From NCBI RefSeq assembly GCF_001889065.1, contig NZ_LWHB01000032.1, forward strand, positions 1-7,482: a DNA stretch of 7,482 nt, written 5' to 3'. This document shows, piece by piece, positions 1 through 6,831 of this stretch. Position 1 is the stretch's first letter, and every line of letters starts with the position of its first letter. The position numbers and the translations under genes were made by a program. A model generated the notes under the pieces. The model was not told the DNA's origin. It saw only the letters and a program-made list of their open reading frames with translations, and did no database searches. The DNA comes from Suttonella ornithocola (lineage in GTDB: Bacteria; Pseudomonadota; Gammaproteobacteria; Cardiobacteriales; Cardiobacteriaceae).

Positions 1-100
1 AAACGTTTCTTTAATTACAGGTTATCGGAATACTTTCGATACTGAGTTACAAAGAGGTGGCATTGATGCATTGATTAATAAAATGCAATCAATGAACTAA
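1..100 (+). CDS. mlaC: MlaC C-terminal end (partial), periplasmic phospholipid-binding protein
   Basis: Only the last 32 codons are inside the window, in the frame starting at base 2 and ending with TAA at 98-100. The readable tail includes TGYRNTFDTELQRGGIDALI, which resembles the end of MlaC proteins, where a YR..F..E...GG.D.LI pattern is common. MlaC is the periplasmic shuttle that carries phospholipids between the outer-membrane MlaA complex and the inner-membrane MlaFEDB ABC transporter. The identification rests partly on context: the next gene, two bases downstream, is the STAS subunit MlaB, and mlaC-mlaB is the usual order. The signal peptide and most of the protein lie outside the window, so intactness cannot be judged. 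Confidence 0.8.
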   Translation, partial: NVSLITGYRNTFDTELQRGGIDALINKMQSMN

Positions 101-102
101 TT

Positions 103-417
103 ATGCAAACGCCAATTGGTGAAATTAATACTCAAGGGCAATTAGCGCTTGTTTCAACTTTAACGGCTGATTATCTCTCTAATCAGCCGTTTTCTGCTCT
201 CTCAGAAAAATTACCTTCGATGATAGTCGTTGATGGTTCAACAGTGACAAATTGTGATAGTGCTGGTGTCGCGGCACTTATTTGGCTATTACAACAAGCA
301 GAGAAACAACAAGCTAAAATTATTTGGCAGAATTTACCCATAATAGTCACTCGTTTATTATCTTTATATGATTTAAATAATAAGGAATTAATTTTCTATG
401 CAGGAACAACTCATTGA
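103..417 (+). CDS. mlaB: MlaB, STAS-domain subunit of the Mla lipid transporter
   Basis: This 104-residue protein is the size of a single STAS domain and has no membrane segment or signal peptide, so it should be cytoplasmic. The diagnostic STAS stretch runs from about residue 41 to 64: a hydrophobic strand (IVVDGS), then NCDSAGVAALIWLL, where the D-S-A-G turn (52-55) precedes a helix as in MlaB and anti-sigma-factor antagonists. In the family, MlaB binds the ATPase MlaF and is needed for assembly and activity of the MlaFEDB transporter, which maintains outer-membrane lipid asymmetry. It starts two bases after the mlaC stop and its last 20 bases overlap ibaG, so all three are probably co-translated. 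Sequence conservation outside the STAS core is weak, so context carries part of the call. Confidence 0.85.
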   Translation: MQTPIGEINTQGQLALVSTLTADYLSNQPFSALSEKLPSMIVVDGSTVTNCDSAGVAALIWLLQQAEKQQAKIIWQNLPIIVTRLLSLYDLNNKELIFYAGTTH

Positions 418-625
418 ATCGCGAATTCGTGAAGCTTTAGGAGAAAATACTGAAATTACGCTTTCTACTTCTGATGGTGTTCACTATTCGGCAACAGTTA
501 TATCAGAAGCGTTTGCAGGTCATTCTCGGTTAGAGCAACATCGTATGGTCATGAAAGCATTAGAAGATATTATTAGTAGTAATGAAGTGCATGCTTTACA
601 GCTAAAAACAAAGGTAGCTGAATAA
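398..625 (+). CDS. ibaG: BolA-family protein IbaG
   Basis: A 75-residue protein with the BolA/IbaG pattern: an N-terminal helix (residues 1-15), a short beta region, then FAGHSRLEQHRMVMKALED (39-57) and a conserved histidine in EVHALQLKT (63-71). BolA-family proteins partner with monothiol glutaredoxins and bind [2Fe-2S] clusters. The histidine near the C-terminus (H65) is the family ligand, and H48-R49 is the usual HR motif. The position between mla genes and murA is the known location of ibaG (also called yrbA), rather than bolA proper. It starts inside the last 20 bases of mlaB, and its TAA stop abuts the murA ATG. The spacing from AAGGA (385 region) to the start is long, so re-initiation after mlaB is plausible. 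Confidence 0.88.
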   Translation: MQEQLIESRIREALGENTEITLSTSDGVHYSATVISEAFAGHSRLEQHRMVMKALEDIISSNEVHALQLKTKVAE

Positions 626-1888
626 ATGGATAAATTAAAAATTATTGGCGGAAAGGCTTTATTTGGTGAAGTGGATAGCAGTGGTGCAAAGAACGCTGTT
701 TTACCTATTTTAGCCGCGACTCTTTTGGTTAAAGGTCAAACGATTATTGACAATGTTCCTCGTTTACGTGACGTTCATACTTTTATTAAAGTATTAAACG
801 CTATGGGAGCAAAGGCTGAATTTACCGAGAATAATCAAGTAACAGTTGATGCAACAGAAATCACTAATCCTGTGGCACCTTATGAGCTTGTTAAAACCAT
901 GCGCGCTAGCGTATTAGTTTTAGGCCCGCTTTTAGCAAGATTTGGACAAGCAAAAGTTTCGCTTCCTGGTGGTTGTGCAATTGGTGCTAGACCCGTTGAT
1001 CAGCACATTAAAGGTATGCAAGCCTTAGGTGCTGAAGTCGATATTGAAGAAGGTTATATTGAAGCAAAAGCCTCTAAATTAGTTGGACAACGTTTTGTAA
1101 TGGATGTCGTTACAGTAACGGGGACAGAAAATATCTTAATGGCTGCGGCTTTAGCAAAAGGGACGACTATTCTAGAGAATGCGGCTCGTGAACCAGAAGT
1201 AACGGATTTAGCAAATTTACTTAATGCTATGGGGGCAAAGATTTCTGGTATTGGTACTTCAACATTAACTATTGAAGGTGTGGAAGTTTTACATCCAACT
1301 CGCTACTCTACTTTGCCAGACCGTATTGAAACAGGAACGCATTTAATTGCTGCTGCGGCTACTGGTGGATGTGTCACTGTTCGAAAAACTTCTCCAGATT
1401 TATTAGAAGCCGTATTAGAAAAACTAGAAGCGGCAGGAAGTAAAGTCACTCGAGGAGAAGACTTTATTACGCTTGATCAAAAAAATCGATCATTAAAAGC
1501 TGTCAGTATTAGAACGGCACCATTTCCTGCCTTTCCAACAGATATGCAGGCACAATTTATGGCGCTTAATTGTTTGGCTGAAGGCAGTGCAACAATGGTA
1601 GAAACTATTTTTGAAAATCGGTTTATGCATGTGCCTGAATTAGCGCGTATGGGCGCTGATATTTTCATTGATGGACACACAGCTACGACACGCGGAGTAG
1701 AAAAACTTAGCGGGGCACCTGTTATGGCAACAGATTTAAGAGCTTCTGCTTGTTTGGTTATTGCCGCCTTAGCTGCTGAAGGTGAAAGTATTATTGAGCG
1801 GATTTATCATTTAGATCGTGGCTATGATGCAATTGAAAAGAAATTAAGCTTATTAGGAGCTAACATTGAACGCATTCATGGCGACTGA
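626..1888 (+). CDS. murA: MurA, UDP-N-acetylglucosamine 1-carboxyvinyltransferase
   Basis: The 420-residue protein has normal MurA length (about 419). It transfers enolpyruvate from PEP to UDP-GlcNAc in the cytoplasm, the first committed step of peptidoglycan synthesis. Visible hallmarks are SGAKNAVLP with the PEP-binding lysine at 22, TMRASVLVLGP (91-101), and the active-site loop GGCAIGARPVD with catalytic Cys117 and Arg122. Also present are FPTDMQAQFMAL with the general acid/base Asp306, and HLDRGY with Arg398. Cys at 117 rather than Asp predicts fosfomycin sensitivity at the target, from known MurA chemistry. The ATG directly follows the ibaG stop (TAA|ATG), with AAGG about 11 bases upstream. 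The 3' end overlaps hisG. Intact; very secure. Confidence 0.98.
   Translation: MDKLKIIGGKALFGEVDSSGAKNAVLPILAATLLVKGQTIIDNVPRLRDVHTFIKVLNAMGAKAEFTENNQVTVDATEITNPVAPYELVKTMRASVLVLGPLLARFGQAKVSLPGGCAIGARPVDQHIKGMQALGAEVDIEEGYIEAKASKLVGQRFVMDVVTVTGTENILMAAALAKGTTILENAAREPEVTDLANLLNAMGAKISGIGTSTLTIEGVEVLHPTRYSTLPDRIETGTHLIAAAATGGCVTVRKTSPDLLEAVLEKLEAAGSKVTRGEDFITLDQKNRSLKAVSIRTAPFPAFPTDMQAQFMALNCLAEGSATMVETIFENRFMHVPELARMGADIFIDGHTATTRGVEKLSGAPVMATDLRASACLVIAALAAEGESIIERIYHLDRGYDAIEKKLSLLGANIERIHGD
1855..1859 (+). promoter_or_regulatory. Shine-Dalgarno site for hisG, supports a TTG start
   Basis: AGGAG inside the end of murA, 6 bases before the TTG at 1866 and 18 before the ATG at 1878. Optimal spacing favours the rare TTG codon as the true hisG start. 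A stop codon in the hisG frame at 1854-1856 rules out anything further upstream. Confidence 0.55.
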
Positions 1889-2525
1889 AAAACGTAGTAA
1901 AAATATTGTTATTGCACTTTCAAAAGGGCGGATTTTAAAACAAACTTTACCATTACTTTCAGCAGCAGGAATCGAACCTTTAGAAAATATCAATGAGAGT
2001 CGTAAGTTAATTTTTTCTACAACAATGGAAGATGTTAGCTTGCTGGTTGTTCGTCCTTCTGATACACCAACTTATGTTGAATATGGTGCTGCGGATTTGG
2101 GAATAGCTGGAAAAGATATTTTATTAGAATCCGATACTCATAATATTTTTGAAATTGTAGATTTAAATATAGCAAAATGTCGATTAATGGTTGCGGTTTC
2201 TGAAAAATCGCCGACATTATCCGCACAACATATCCGAGTAGCCAGTAAATACATTCATTCAGCTAAAAATCATTTTGCAAAACAAGGACGACAAGTCAGT
2301 GTCATTAAATTATATGGTTCTATGGAATTAGCGCCATTAGTAGGGCTTGCAGATTGTATTGTTGATTTAGTAGATACTGGTAACACTCTAAAAGCAAATG
2401 GATTAGTACCAATAGAAACTGTTTGCGAAATTAGTTCTCGTCTTATTGTTAATCGTGCTGCTTTTAAGCTCAAACAAGCTAGATTAATGCCTATTATTCG
2501 AGCCATTGAAAACGCCGCCAAATAG
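1866..2525 (+). CDS. hisG: ATP phosphoribosyltransferase catalytic subunit, short form (HisG-S)
   Basis: The first histidine-biosynthesis enzyme condenses ATP with PRPP. At 219 residues it is the short form: the catalytic lobes end at AIENAAK and the C-terminal regulatory ACT-like domain of long HisG is missing. Family knowledge says such enzymes need the HisRS-like partner HisZ for activity and feedback control. No hisZ is in this window. Motifs seen are ALSKGRILKQTLPLL (17-31), RPSDTPTYVEYGAADLGIAGKD (63-84), KLYGSMELAPLVGLAD (148-163) and the PRPP loop DLVDTGNTLKANGL (167-180). The start is chosen as TTG at 1866 because a strong AGGAG (1855-1859) lies 6 bases before it. The in-frame ATG at 1878 (215 residues) sits 18 bases from that site. 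Either start overlaps murA, so translation is probably coupled. Confidence 0.93.
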   Translation: MNAFMATEKRSKNIVIALSKGRILKQTLPLLSAAGIEPLENINESRKLIFSTTMEDVSLLVVRPSDTPTYVEYGAADLGIAGKDILLESDTHNIFEIVDLNIAKCRLMVAVSEKSPTLSAQHIRVASKYIHSAKNHFAKQGRQVSVIKLYGSMELAPLVGLADCIVDLVDTGNTLKANGLVPIETVCEISSRLIVNRAAFKLKQARLMPIIRAIENAAK

Positions 2526-2533
2526 GAGAAAAA

Positions 2534-3841
2534 ATGATTGCATTTTTAGAGCGTAATCATCCAAAATTTTTTGAAACCCTCGCCGATAAATTAACGGTTT
2601 CTGCAAAACATCAAACAGAAGTTCGTCAAAGAGTAGAAGATATCATTCTTTCAGTTTGTCAAAAAGGCGATCAAGCCTTATTGCACTATGCTGACATCTT
2701 AGATGGTACAAAAGCAACAAAAGTTTCAGAATTAAGTGTTCCTACCAAAGATTTAAAAAGAGCTTGGGATGCTACAGATAATGAAGCCAAAGCCGCTTTG
2801 AAAGTTGCTCATGATAATATTGCGGAATATGGAGAATATCAAAAACTACAATCTTGGCAATATACGAGAACAGATGGAAGTATCTTAGGACAGCAAGTCA
2901 TGCCTTTGGATAGTGCAGGTATTTATGTGCCTGGTGGAAAAGCGGCTTATCCTTCATCCGTTTTAATGAATGCTATTCCTGCAAAAGTTGCAGGGGTAAA
3001 AAGAATCGTAATGGTTGTACCGACGCCTGGGGGCATTGCTAATCCTTTGGTACTTGCAACAGCTTATCTTTGTGGCGTAGATGAAGTATGGAAAATAGGG
3101 GGGGCGCATGCAGTTGCAGCTTTGGCTTATGGAACAGAAACGATTCAAGCGGTAGATAAAATTACTGGACCAGGTAACCAATACGTGGCTGAAGCTAAAC
3201 GCTATGTTTTTGGACAAGTAGGTATCGACATGATTGCAGGTCCATCAGAAATCGTCATTATTGCAGATGATAGTGCTAATCCAGATTGGGTTGCAGCTGA
3301 TTTGTTTGCTCAAGCCGAACATGACGAAATGGCACAGTCAATTTTCATCACTTACTCCAGAACACTTGCAGATAAAGTTATAGATTCCATTCATAAATTG
3401 CTTCCTAGCCAGCCGCGTTCGGAAATTATCAATCGTTCTTTAACTGAGCGTGGTGTCATTATTCTTTGTGAAACGCTTGAAGAATGTTTATCTGTTGCAA
3501 ATTATATTGCGCCAGAGCATTTAGAGTTAATGATACAACATCCAGAAACCGTTGTTCATAAAATCAAACATGCAGGCGCTATTTTTGTCGGTGAATATTC
3601 TAATGAAGTATTTGGCGACTATTGCGCTGGAACAAATCATGTTTTACCAACCTCTCGTACCGCACGATTTGCTTCGCCATTAGGTGTATATGATTTCCAA
3701 AAAAGAATAGGAATATTGCAATTATCGCGCTCTTCCGCTCATAAATTATCGCCTATTGCAGATTGTCTTGCGCAACGTGAGCATTTATATGCACACGCAT
3801 TTTCGGCTAGATTAAGAGGAAAATCTGATGAATTACATTGA
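2534..3841 (+). CDS. hisD: Histidinol dehydrogenase
   Basis: The 435-residue enzyme, of usual HisD length, oxidises L-histidinol to L-histidine in two NAD-dependent steps (last two steps of the pathway; cytosolic, zinc-dependent dimer). Conserved segments are AGIYVPGGKAAYPSSVLMN (128-146), KITGPGNQYVAEAKR (209-223) and IDMIAGPSEIVIIAD (231-245). AQAEHDEMAQS carries zinc ligands Gln260 and His263, and APEHLEL carries the catalytic Glu328-His329 pair. Asp362 in GDYCAGTNH and His421 in LYAHAFSAR complete the zinc site. All key residues are present. The start is supported by AGGAG (2524-2528) overlapping the hisG stop, 5 bases before ATG. The 3' end overlaps hisC by 14 bases. Confidence 0.98.
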   Translation: MIAFLERNHPKFFETLADKLTVSAKHQTEVRQRVEDIILSVCQKGDQALLHYADILDGTKATKVSELSVPTKDLKRAWDATDNEAKAALKVAHDNIAEYGEYQKLQSWQYTRTDGSILGQQVMPLDSAGIYVPGGKAAYPSSVLMNAIPAKVAGVKRIVMVVPTPGGIANPLVLATAYLCGVDEVWKIGGAHAVAALAYGTETIQAVDKITGPGNQYVAEAKRYVFGQVGIDMIAGPSEIVIIADDSANPDWVAADLFAQAEHDEMAQSIFITYSRTLADKVIDSIHKLLPSQPRSEIINRSLTERGVIILCETLEECLSVANYIAPEHLELMIQHPETVVHKIKHAGAIFVGEYSNEVFGDYCAGTNHVLPTSRTARFASPLGVYDFQKRIGILQLSRSSAHKLSPIADCLAQREHLYAHAFSARLRGKSDELH

Positions 3842-4895
3842 AAAAGTCATAAGCCCGCAAGTTCGCGAAGCTAAAGCTTATGCTGTTGCAGATATTCCTA
3901 CAAATATGTTGAAATTAGACGCAATGGAGCTTCCTTGCGATTTACCAGAAAATTTGCGAGAAAAATGGTTAGATAGATTAAAAAATGTCGCCCTAAATCG
4001 TTATCCACCAGCTGTTCATCCCATTATAGAAAACTTACTAAAACAGCATTTTAATATTAGTGAAAATCATGATGTTTTATTTGGTAACGGTTCTGATGAG
4101 CTTATTCAAATTATTTTGCTCGCAAGTATTCAGAACAATCGCTATATCTTAGCGCCAGCGCCAACATTTGTTATGTATGAATTGCTAACTAAATTTCTAG
4201 GAATGCAATACATTGGCGTAGATACAAAAAGTAATTTTGAGCTAGATTTGCCAGCAATGCTAAAAGCTATAGATAAATATCAGCCAGCCGTTATTTTTCT
4301 TGCTCATCCAAACAATCCTACAGGAAAAACTTATCCTAGCTCAGAGATTATTCAAATAATTGAAAAAGCAGAAGGACTAGTCGTTATTGATGAAGCTTAT
4401 CTTGCTTATAGCGAAGGAAGCCTTAAAGCATTTGCAGAGCAATATGACAATGTCGTTATCATGAGAACATTATCAAAAACAGGGTTTGCAGGTATTAGAT
4501 TTGGCTATTTATTCGGAAAAAAAAAGTGGATACATGAGTTTAATAAAGTACGCGCTCCATATAATGTGAATGTACTAACACAAGCAACGATTCAGTTTGT
4601 TTTAGAAAACTATTCAGAAATTGTACAACAATCTTATGAAATTAAAGAAGAACGAGAAAAAATTTATCAACTACTAAAAACATGGGATGAATGCCAAATT
4701 TTTCCTTCTCAAGCCAACTTTTTAGTCTTACGCGTTCCAAATAGCCAACAGTGGTTTGAAAAATTGAAATCTGAAAATATCTTAGTCAAGAATCTTAATA
4801 ATAGTCATCCATTACTTGAAAATTGTTTAAGACTTACTATTAGCAATCATAAAGAAAACATTCAACTTATGGCTGCATTGGAGAAATGTCGATGA
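3828..4895 (+). CDS. hisC: Histidinol-phosphate aminotransferase
   Basis: The 355-residue fold-type I PLP aminotransferase converts imidazole-acetol phosphate plus glutamate to histidinol phosphate. Visible motifs are NRYP (57-60, substrate arm), GNGSDELIQ (86-94, PLP phosphate region), HPNNPTGKTY (160-169, with Asn162), VVIDEAYLAY (185-194, with Asp188 and Tyr191) and MRTLSKTGFAGIRFGY (212-227), where Lys217 should form the Schiff base. Arg335 in CLRLTI is the usual substrate-carboxylate arginine region. A good AGAGGA (3815-3820) precedes the ATG by 7 bases, and the gene overlaps hisD by 14 bases. The following gene overlaps its stop codon. HisC paralogues can serve aromatic amino acid transamination, but placement directly after hisGD supports the histidine role. 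Confidence 0.97.
   Translation: MNYIEKVISPQVREAKAYAVADIPTNMLKLDAMELPCDLPENLREKWLDRLKNVALNRYPPAVHPIIENLLKQHFNISENHDVLFGNGSDELIQIILLASIQNNRYILAPAPTFVMYELLTKFLGMQYIGVDTKSNFELDLPAMLKAIDKYQPAVIFLAHPNNPTGKTYPSSEIIQIIEKAEGLVVIDEAYLAYSEGSLKAFAEQYDNVVIMRTLSKTGFAGIRFGYLFGKKKWIHEFNKVRAPYNVNVLTQATIQFVLENYSEIVQQSYEIKEEREKIYQLLKTWDECQIFPSQANFLVLRVPNSQQWFEKLKSENILVKNLNNSHPLLENCLRLTISNHKENIQLMAALEKCR
4880..4883 (+). promoter_or_regulatory. Shine-Dalgarno site selecting the NIF3 start at 4892
   Basis: GGAG lies inside the end of hisC, 8 bases before ATG 4892 and only 2 before ATG 4886. This favours the downstream start and an ATGA stop/start overlap with hisC. Confidence 0.5.
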
Positions 4896-5638
4896 AAAAT
4901 TCAAATTTAATTACGGAATTAAACCAGTTTTTTATGGTTAAAAATTTTCGTGACTATGCTCCTAATGGATTACAAGTAGAAGGTAAAGAAACAATTAAGA
5001 AAATACTAACGGCAGTTAGTGCTTCTGAAGCAGCAATTGATGCAGCTATAGCAAATAAAGCAGATGCATTATTTGTTCATCACGGATATTTTTGGAAAGG
5101 TGAAGCGTCTGAAATAGTTTCTATTAAGCGTAATCGTTTGAAAAAACTTCTGGAAAATAACATTAATCTAATTGCTTATCATCTTCCTCTAGATCAACAT
5201 CCTAAATATGGAAATAATATTTTATTTGGACAAGCAATAGAGGCAAGAAATATCCGACAATCTGCTTGTGAAGAGCTTATTTGGCATGGAGAAATAAATT
5301 CTATGACAATAGAGCAGCTTTCACAAAAACTAACTAGCGTACTTAACCGAAATCCAATGATGGTTGGGGCGTTGCTTGAAAAAGTAGTTACTAAAATAGC
5401 TTGGTGTACAGGTGCCGCACAGGATTTCCTTGCGCAAGCAGTAAAAGAAGATGCGGAAGTTTTTATCAGTGGAGAATATGCTGAAAGAACGTATCATGAA
5501 GCAAAAGAATTAGGTATCGCTTATTTTTCTTGTGGACATCATGCAACGGAGAGATTTGGCGTTAAAAAAATGGTTGAAGTTTTTCAGGATGAATTCTCAA
5601 TAGAAGCAAGCTTCTTTGATGAAGCAAATCCATTTTAG
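4892..5638 (+). CDS. NIF3/YbgI-family dinuclear-metal protein
   Basis: The 248-residue protein closely follows E. coli YbgI in length and motifs: DYAPNGLQVEGKE (21-33), VHHGYFWKGE with metal-ligand histidines 63-64, YHLPLDQHP with Asp101, AWCTGAAQDF (170-179), FISGEYAERTYHEA (191-204) and GHHATERFGV (215-224) supplying the last His and Glu ligands. Family members form hexameric toroids with a two-metal centre. They are often labelled GTP cyclohydrolase type 2-like, but the physiological reaction is unsettled. The start is set at ATG 4892, which overlaps the hisC stop as ATGA, because GGAG (4880-4883) is 8 bases upstream. The alternative ATG at 4886 would leave only 2 bases of spacing, and the MKN start matches YbgI. 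It is probably the last gene of the operon. Confidence 0.92.
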   Translation: MKNSNLITELNQFFMVKNFRDYAPNGLQVEGKETIKKILTAVSASEAAIDAAIANKADALFVHHGYFWKGEASEIVSIKRNRLKKLLENNINLIAYHLPLDQHPKYGNNILFGQAIEARNIRQSACEELIWHGEINSMTIEQLSQKLTSVLNRNPMMVGALLEKVVTKIAWCTGAAQDFLAQAVKEDAEVFISGEYAERTYHEAKELGIAYFSCGHHATERFGVKKMVEVFQDEFSIEASFFDEANPF

Positions 5639-5663
5639 TAATCGATAATAAATAAAATAGCTA

Positions 5664-5702
5664 GCTAATCTTAGCAAACTCATTTGGATTAATAAGATTA
5701 GC
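5664..5702. terminator. Hairpin 1 downstream of the mla-mur-his operon
   Basis: A perfect 10-bp inverted repeat, GCTAATCTTA at 5664-5673 and its complement at 5693-5702, with a 19-base loop, begins 26 bases after the NIF3 stop. It has no clear T-tract on either side. It may act with the adjacent hairpin as a bidirectional stop between the plus-strand operon and the minus-strand gene remnant. Long loop and low GC keep confidence low. Confidence 0.4.
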
Positions 5703-5704
5703 TC

Positions 5705-5732
5705 AAATAGGTAATAGTATTATTACCTATTT
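5705..5732. terminator. Hairpin 2, probable bidirectional terminator
   Basis: A perfect 12-bp stem (AAATAGGTAATA at 5705-5716 paired with 5721-5732) and a 4-base GTAT loop lie only two bases after hairpin 1. The plus-strand 3' side is T-rich (ATTTACTTTA) but not an uninterrupted T-run. Position between converging genes and the perfect pairing support a terminator. The stem has few GC pairs, so efficiency is uncertain. Confidence 0.5.
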
Positions 5733-5741
5733 ACTTTAGGG

Positions 5742-5845
5742 CATAGAGGGTCTGCAAGATTACAACAGGACCTACGGCTTATCAGAAGCTTCTTATTGCT
5801 ATGTTTATCATGCCAAATTGTTTTAAAAATGTCTACAAAAATATA
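5742..5845. repeat. Possible decayed relative of the 97-bp MITE; otherwise empty intergenic DNA
   Basis: No gene is seen between 5639 and 5876. This part shares short ordered words with the MITE at 7172-7268: ATAG near the start, ACAGGAC/ACAGAAC, CAGAAGC, ATGTTTAT, then a T-rich stretch and a final TATA, with spacings differing by only a few bases. It also contains a 10-bp palindrome AGAAGCTTCT (5784-5793). The match is by eye, the ends are poorly conserved, and chance cannot be excluded. Confidence 0.2.
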
Positions 5846-5876
5846 GTCAATTTTTGCATTTAATTTGTTCATTTTT

Positions 5877-6269
5877 TTATGTCTTGGCGAGTACATCCGA
5901 AACTCCTATATCATCTATTTTTTCTCTCAAATTATTAGGTAGATTTTTAATTGGTATTAAATAAAGAGAGAGTTTTGCTTTTGCCTGTTCTGAATTAGTC
6001 AGTCTATAGTAATGTATTTGCTTTGTGCCACCTTGACTAGGAATATTGGTTTTTGTTTTATGAAATGCTGATTGAACAATGGATGCTGCTTTAATCATTG
6101 TTTCTCTATTCAGAGCAGTAGTCGTTATGTATAAATTTGTTGCTACAGCAAAATCCGCAAATAACTTAGGGCTTACAATTCCTAGAACTGTATCAGAACC
6201 ATAGCTTAAACAATATAGAGGTTGACCAGAGCGATTAACAATAATTTCTTTGTTATCTATTTTTGCATA
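5877..6269 (-). pseudogene. 3' remnant of an unknown gene cut by the IS630 element
   Basis: The last 130 codons of a minus-strand gene survive, from AKIDNKEIIVNRSGQPLYC near the IS edge to IGVSDVLAKT and a TAA stop. I do not recognise the family. The piece has mixed alpha/beta character, no membrane segment and no obvious catalytic motif. It includes KLFADFAVATNLYITTTA and a lysine-rich region ending near the stop. The reading frame runs uninterrupted into the IS end at 6269/6270 and continues there to an ATG at 6386. That upstream part lies in the non-coding frame of the transposase gene, so the 169-codon reading frame is a chimera, not the native protein. The N-terminal half should lie beyond the IS but is not found to the right within this window. 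Confidence 0.6.
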
Positions 6270-6311
6270 TATAGTGCAATCATCTAAAACCCAACCCAAT
6301 CCAAAGCAGAT
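6270..6311 (+). repeat. IS630 terminal inverted repeat, transposase 3' end
   Basis: It starts TATAGTGCAATCATCTAAAA and ends with CCAAAGCAGAT. It pairs with 7270-7310 at roughly three quarters identity. The orfB TGA stop (6280-6282) lies inside this repeat. Confidence 0.8.
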
Positions 6312-6831
6312 AAAAGAATAAAGTATCAATACAATCCATCCGCCATTCTTTGCGGATTTGCTTAATCCAAGCCCACATCTTTTCAATGGGATTTAAGTCT
6401 GGACTATAAGGGGGTAACCAAACTATCTCATGCCCATGCTCTTCAATGATTGCTTGAATATCACTGCGTTTATGAAAAGCGGCATTGTCCATGACAATTA
6501 CACTGTTTTTAGGTAACTCAGGTAACAGTGCTTCTCTCACCCAATGAGAGAAAATATCGCTGTTAATAGAACCATCATATAAGCGTAAGGCAAACAATTC
6601 TCCATTGATAATGGCTCCAATCGCATTGCTCTGGTTCTTTAAATGCCAGTTATCACTTCCATGACAAATTTGTCCTTTTGTGCTGTAGCCATAAGGTCTA
6701 TGATCAAAGGCTATAAAACCACATTCATCAAGATAGACTATCGGTTTGTCTTGAGCGGTCTTATCCACTATTTGTTCTTGAAAGTGCTCTCTTTTCTCTG
6801 TGTCGGCTTTTGGATGTTGGTTAATCTTTTT
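6280..6831 (-). CDS. IS630 transposase OrfB (DDE catalytic part), -1 frame
   Basis: The frame is open from 6831. The part before the nominal GTG at 6768 reads KKINQHPKADTEKREHFQEQIV, typical IS630 linker, which argues for production as a fusion with OrfA rather than from GTG. The RNase H-like DDE core is VYLDECGF (first Asp), SVIVMDNAAFHK (second Asp) and LPPYSPDLNPIEKMWAW (Glu). In GTP-start numbering from 6768 these are Asp14, Asp94 and Glu129, leaving 34 residues between the last two (DD34E). A predicted OrfAB fusion would be about 281 residues, full size for the family. The tail FYLLWIGLGFR runs into the terminal repeat, where the TGA stop sits. No other internal damage is seen, so the protein may be functional if the frameshift works. 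Confidence 0.85.
   Translation of the reverse strand, partial: KKINQHPKADTEKREHFQEQIVDKTAQDKPIVYLDECGFIAFDHRPYGYSTKGQICHGSDNWHLKNQSNAIGAIINGELFALRLYDGSINSDIFSHWVREALLPELPKNSVIVMDNAAFHKRSDIQAIIEEHGHEIVWLPPYSPDLNPIEKMWAWIKQIRKEWRMDCIDTLFFYLLWIGLGFR

Noticed and set aside
1840..1900. Histidine leader peptide or attenuator upstream of hisG
   Set aside because: hisG overlaps murA, leaving no leader. No histidine-rich short ORF or alternative hairpins were seen.
1477..3217. Minus-strand open frames of 63-84 codons inside murA, hisG and hisD
   Set aside because: They lie opposite well-supported conserved genes, have no recognisable domains and read as antisense shadows.
5740..5826. Short open stretch (about 28 codons, IEGLQDYNRTYGLSEASYC) after the hairpins
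   Set aside because: It follows an in-frame TAG, has no start codon and shows no recognisable similarity.
5842..5850. TATAGTCAA as a lone IS/MITE end
   Set aside because: Nine bases in AT-rich DNA are weak evidence, and it faces away from the possible decayed MITE.
6280..6386. ATG at 6386 as the true start of the 169-codon minus-strand gene
   Set aside because: Everything above 6270 is IS sequence in a non-transposase frame, so the start is an accident of the insertion.
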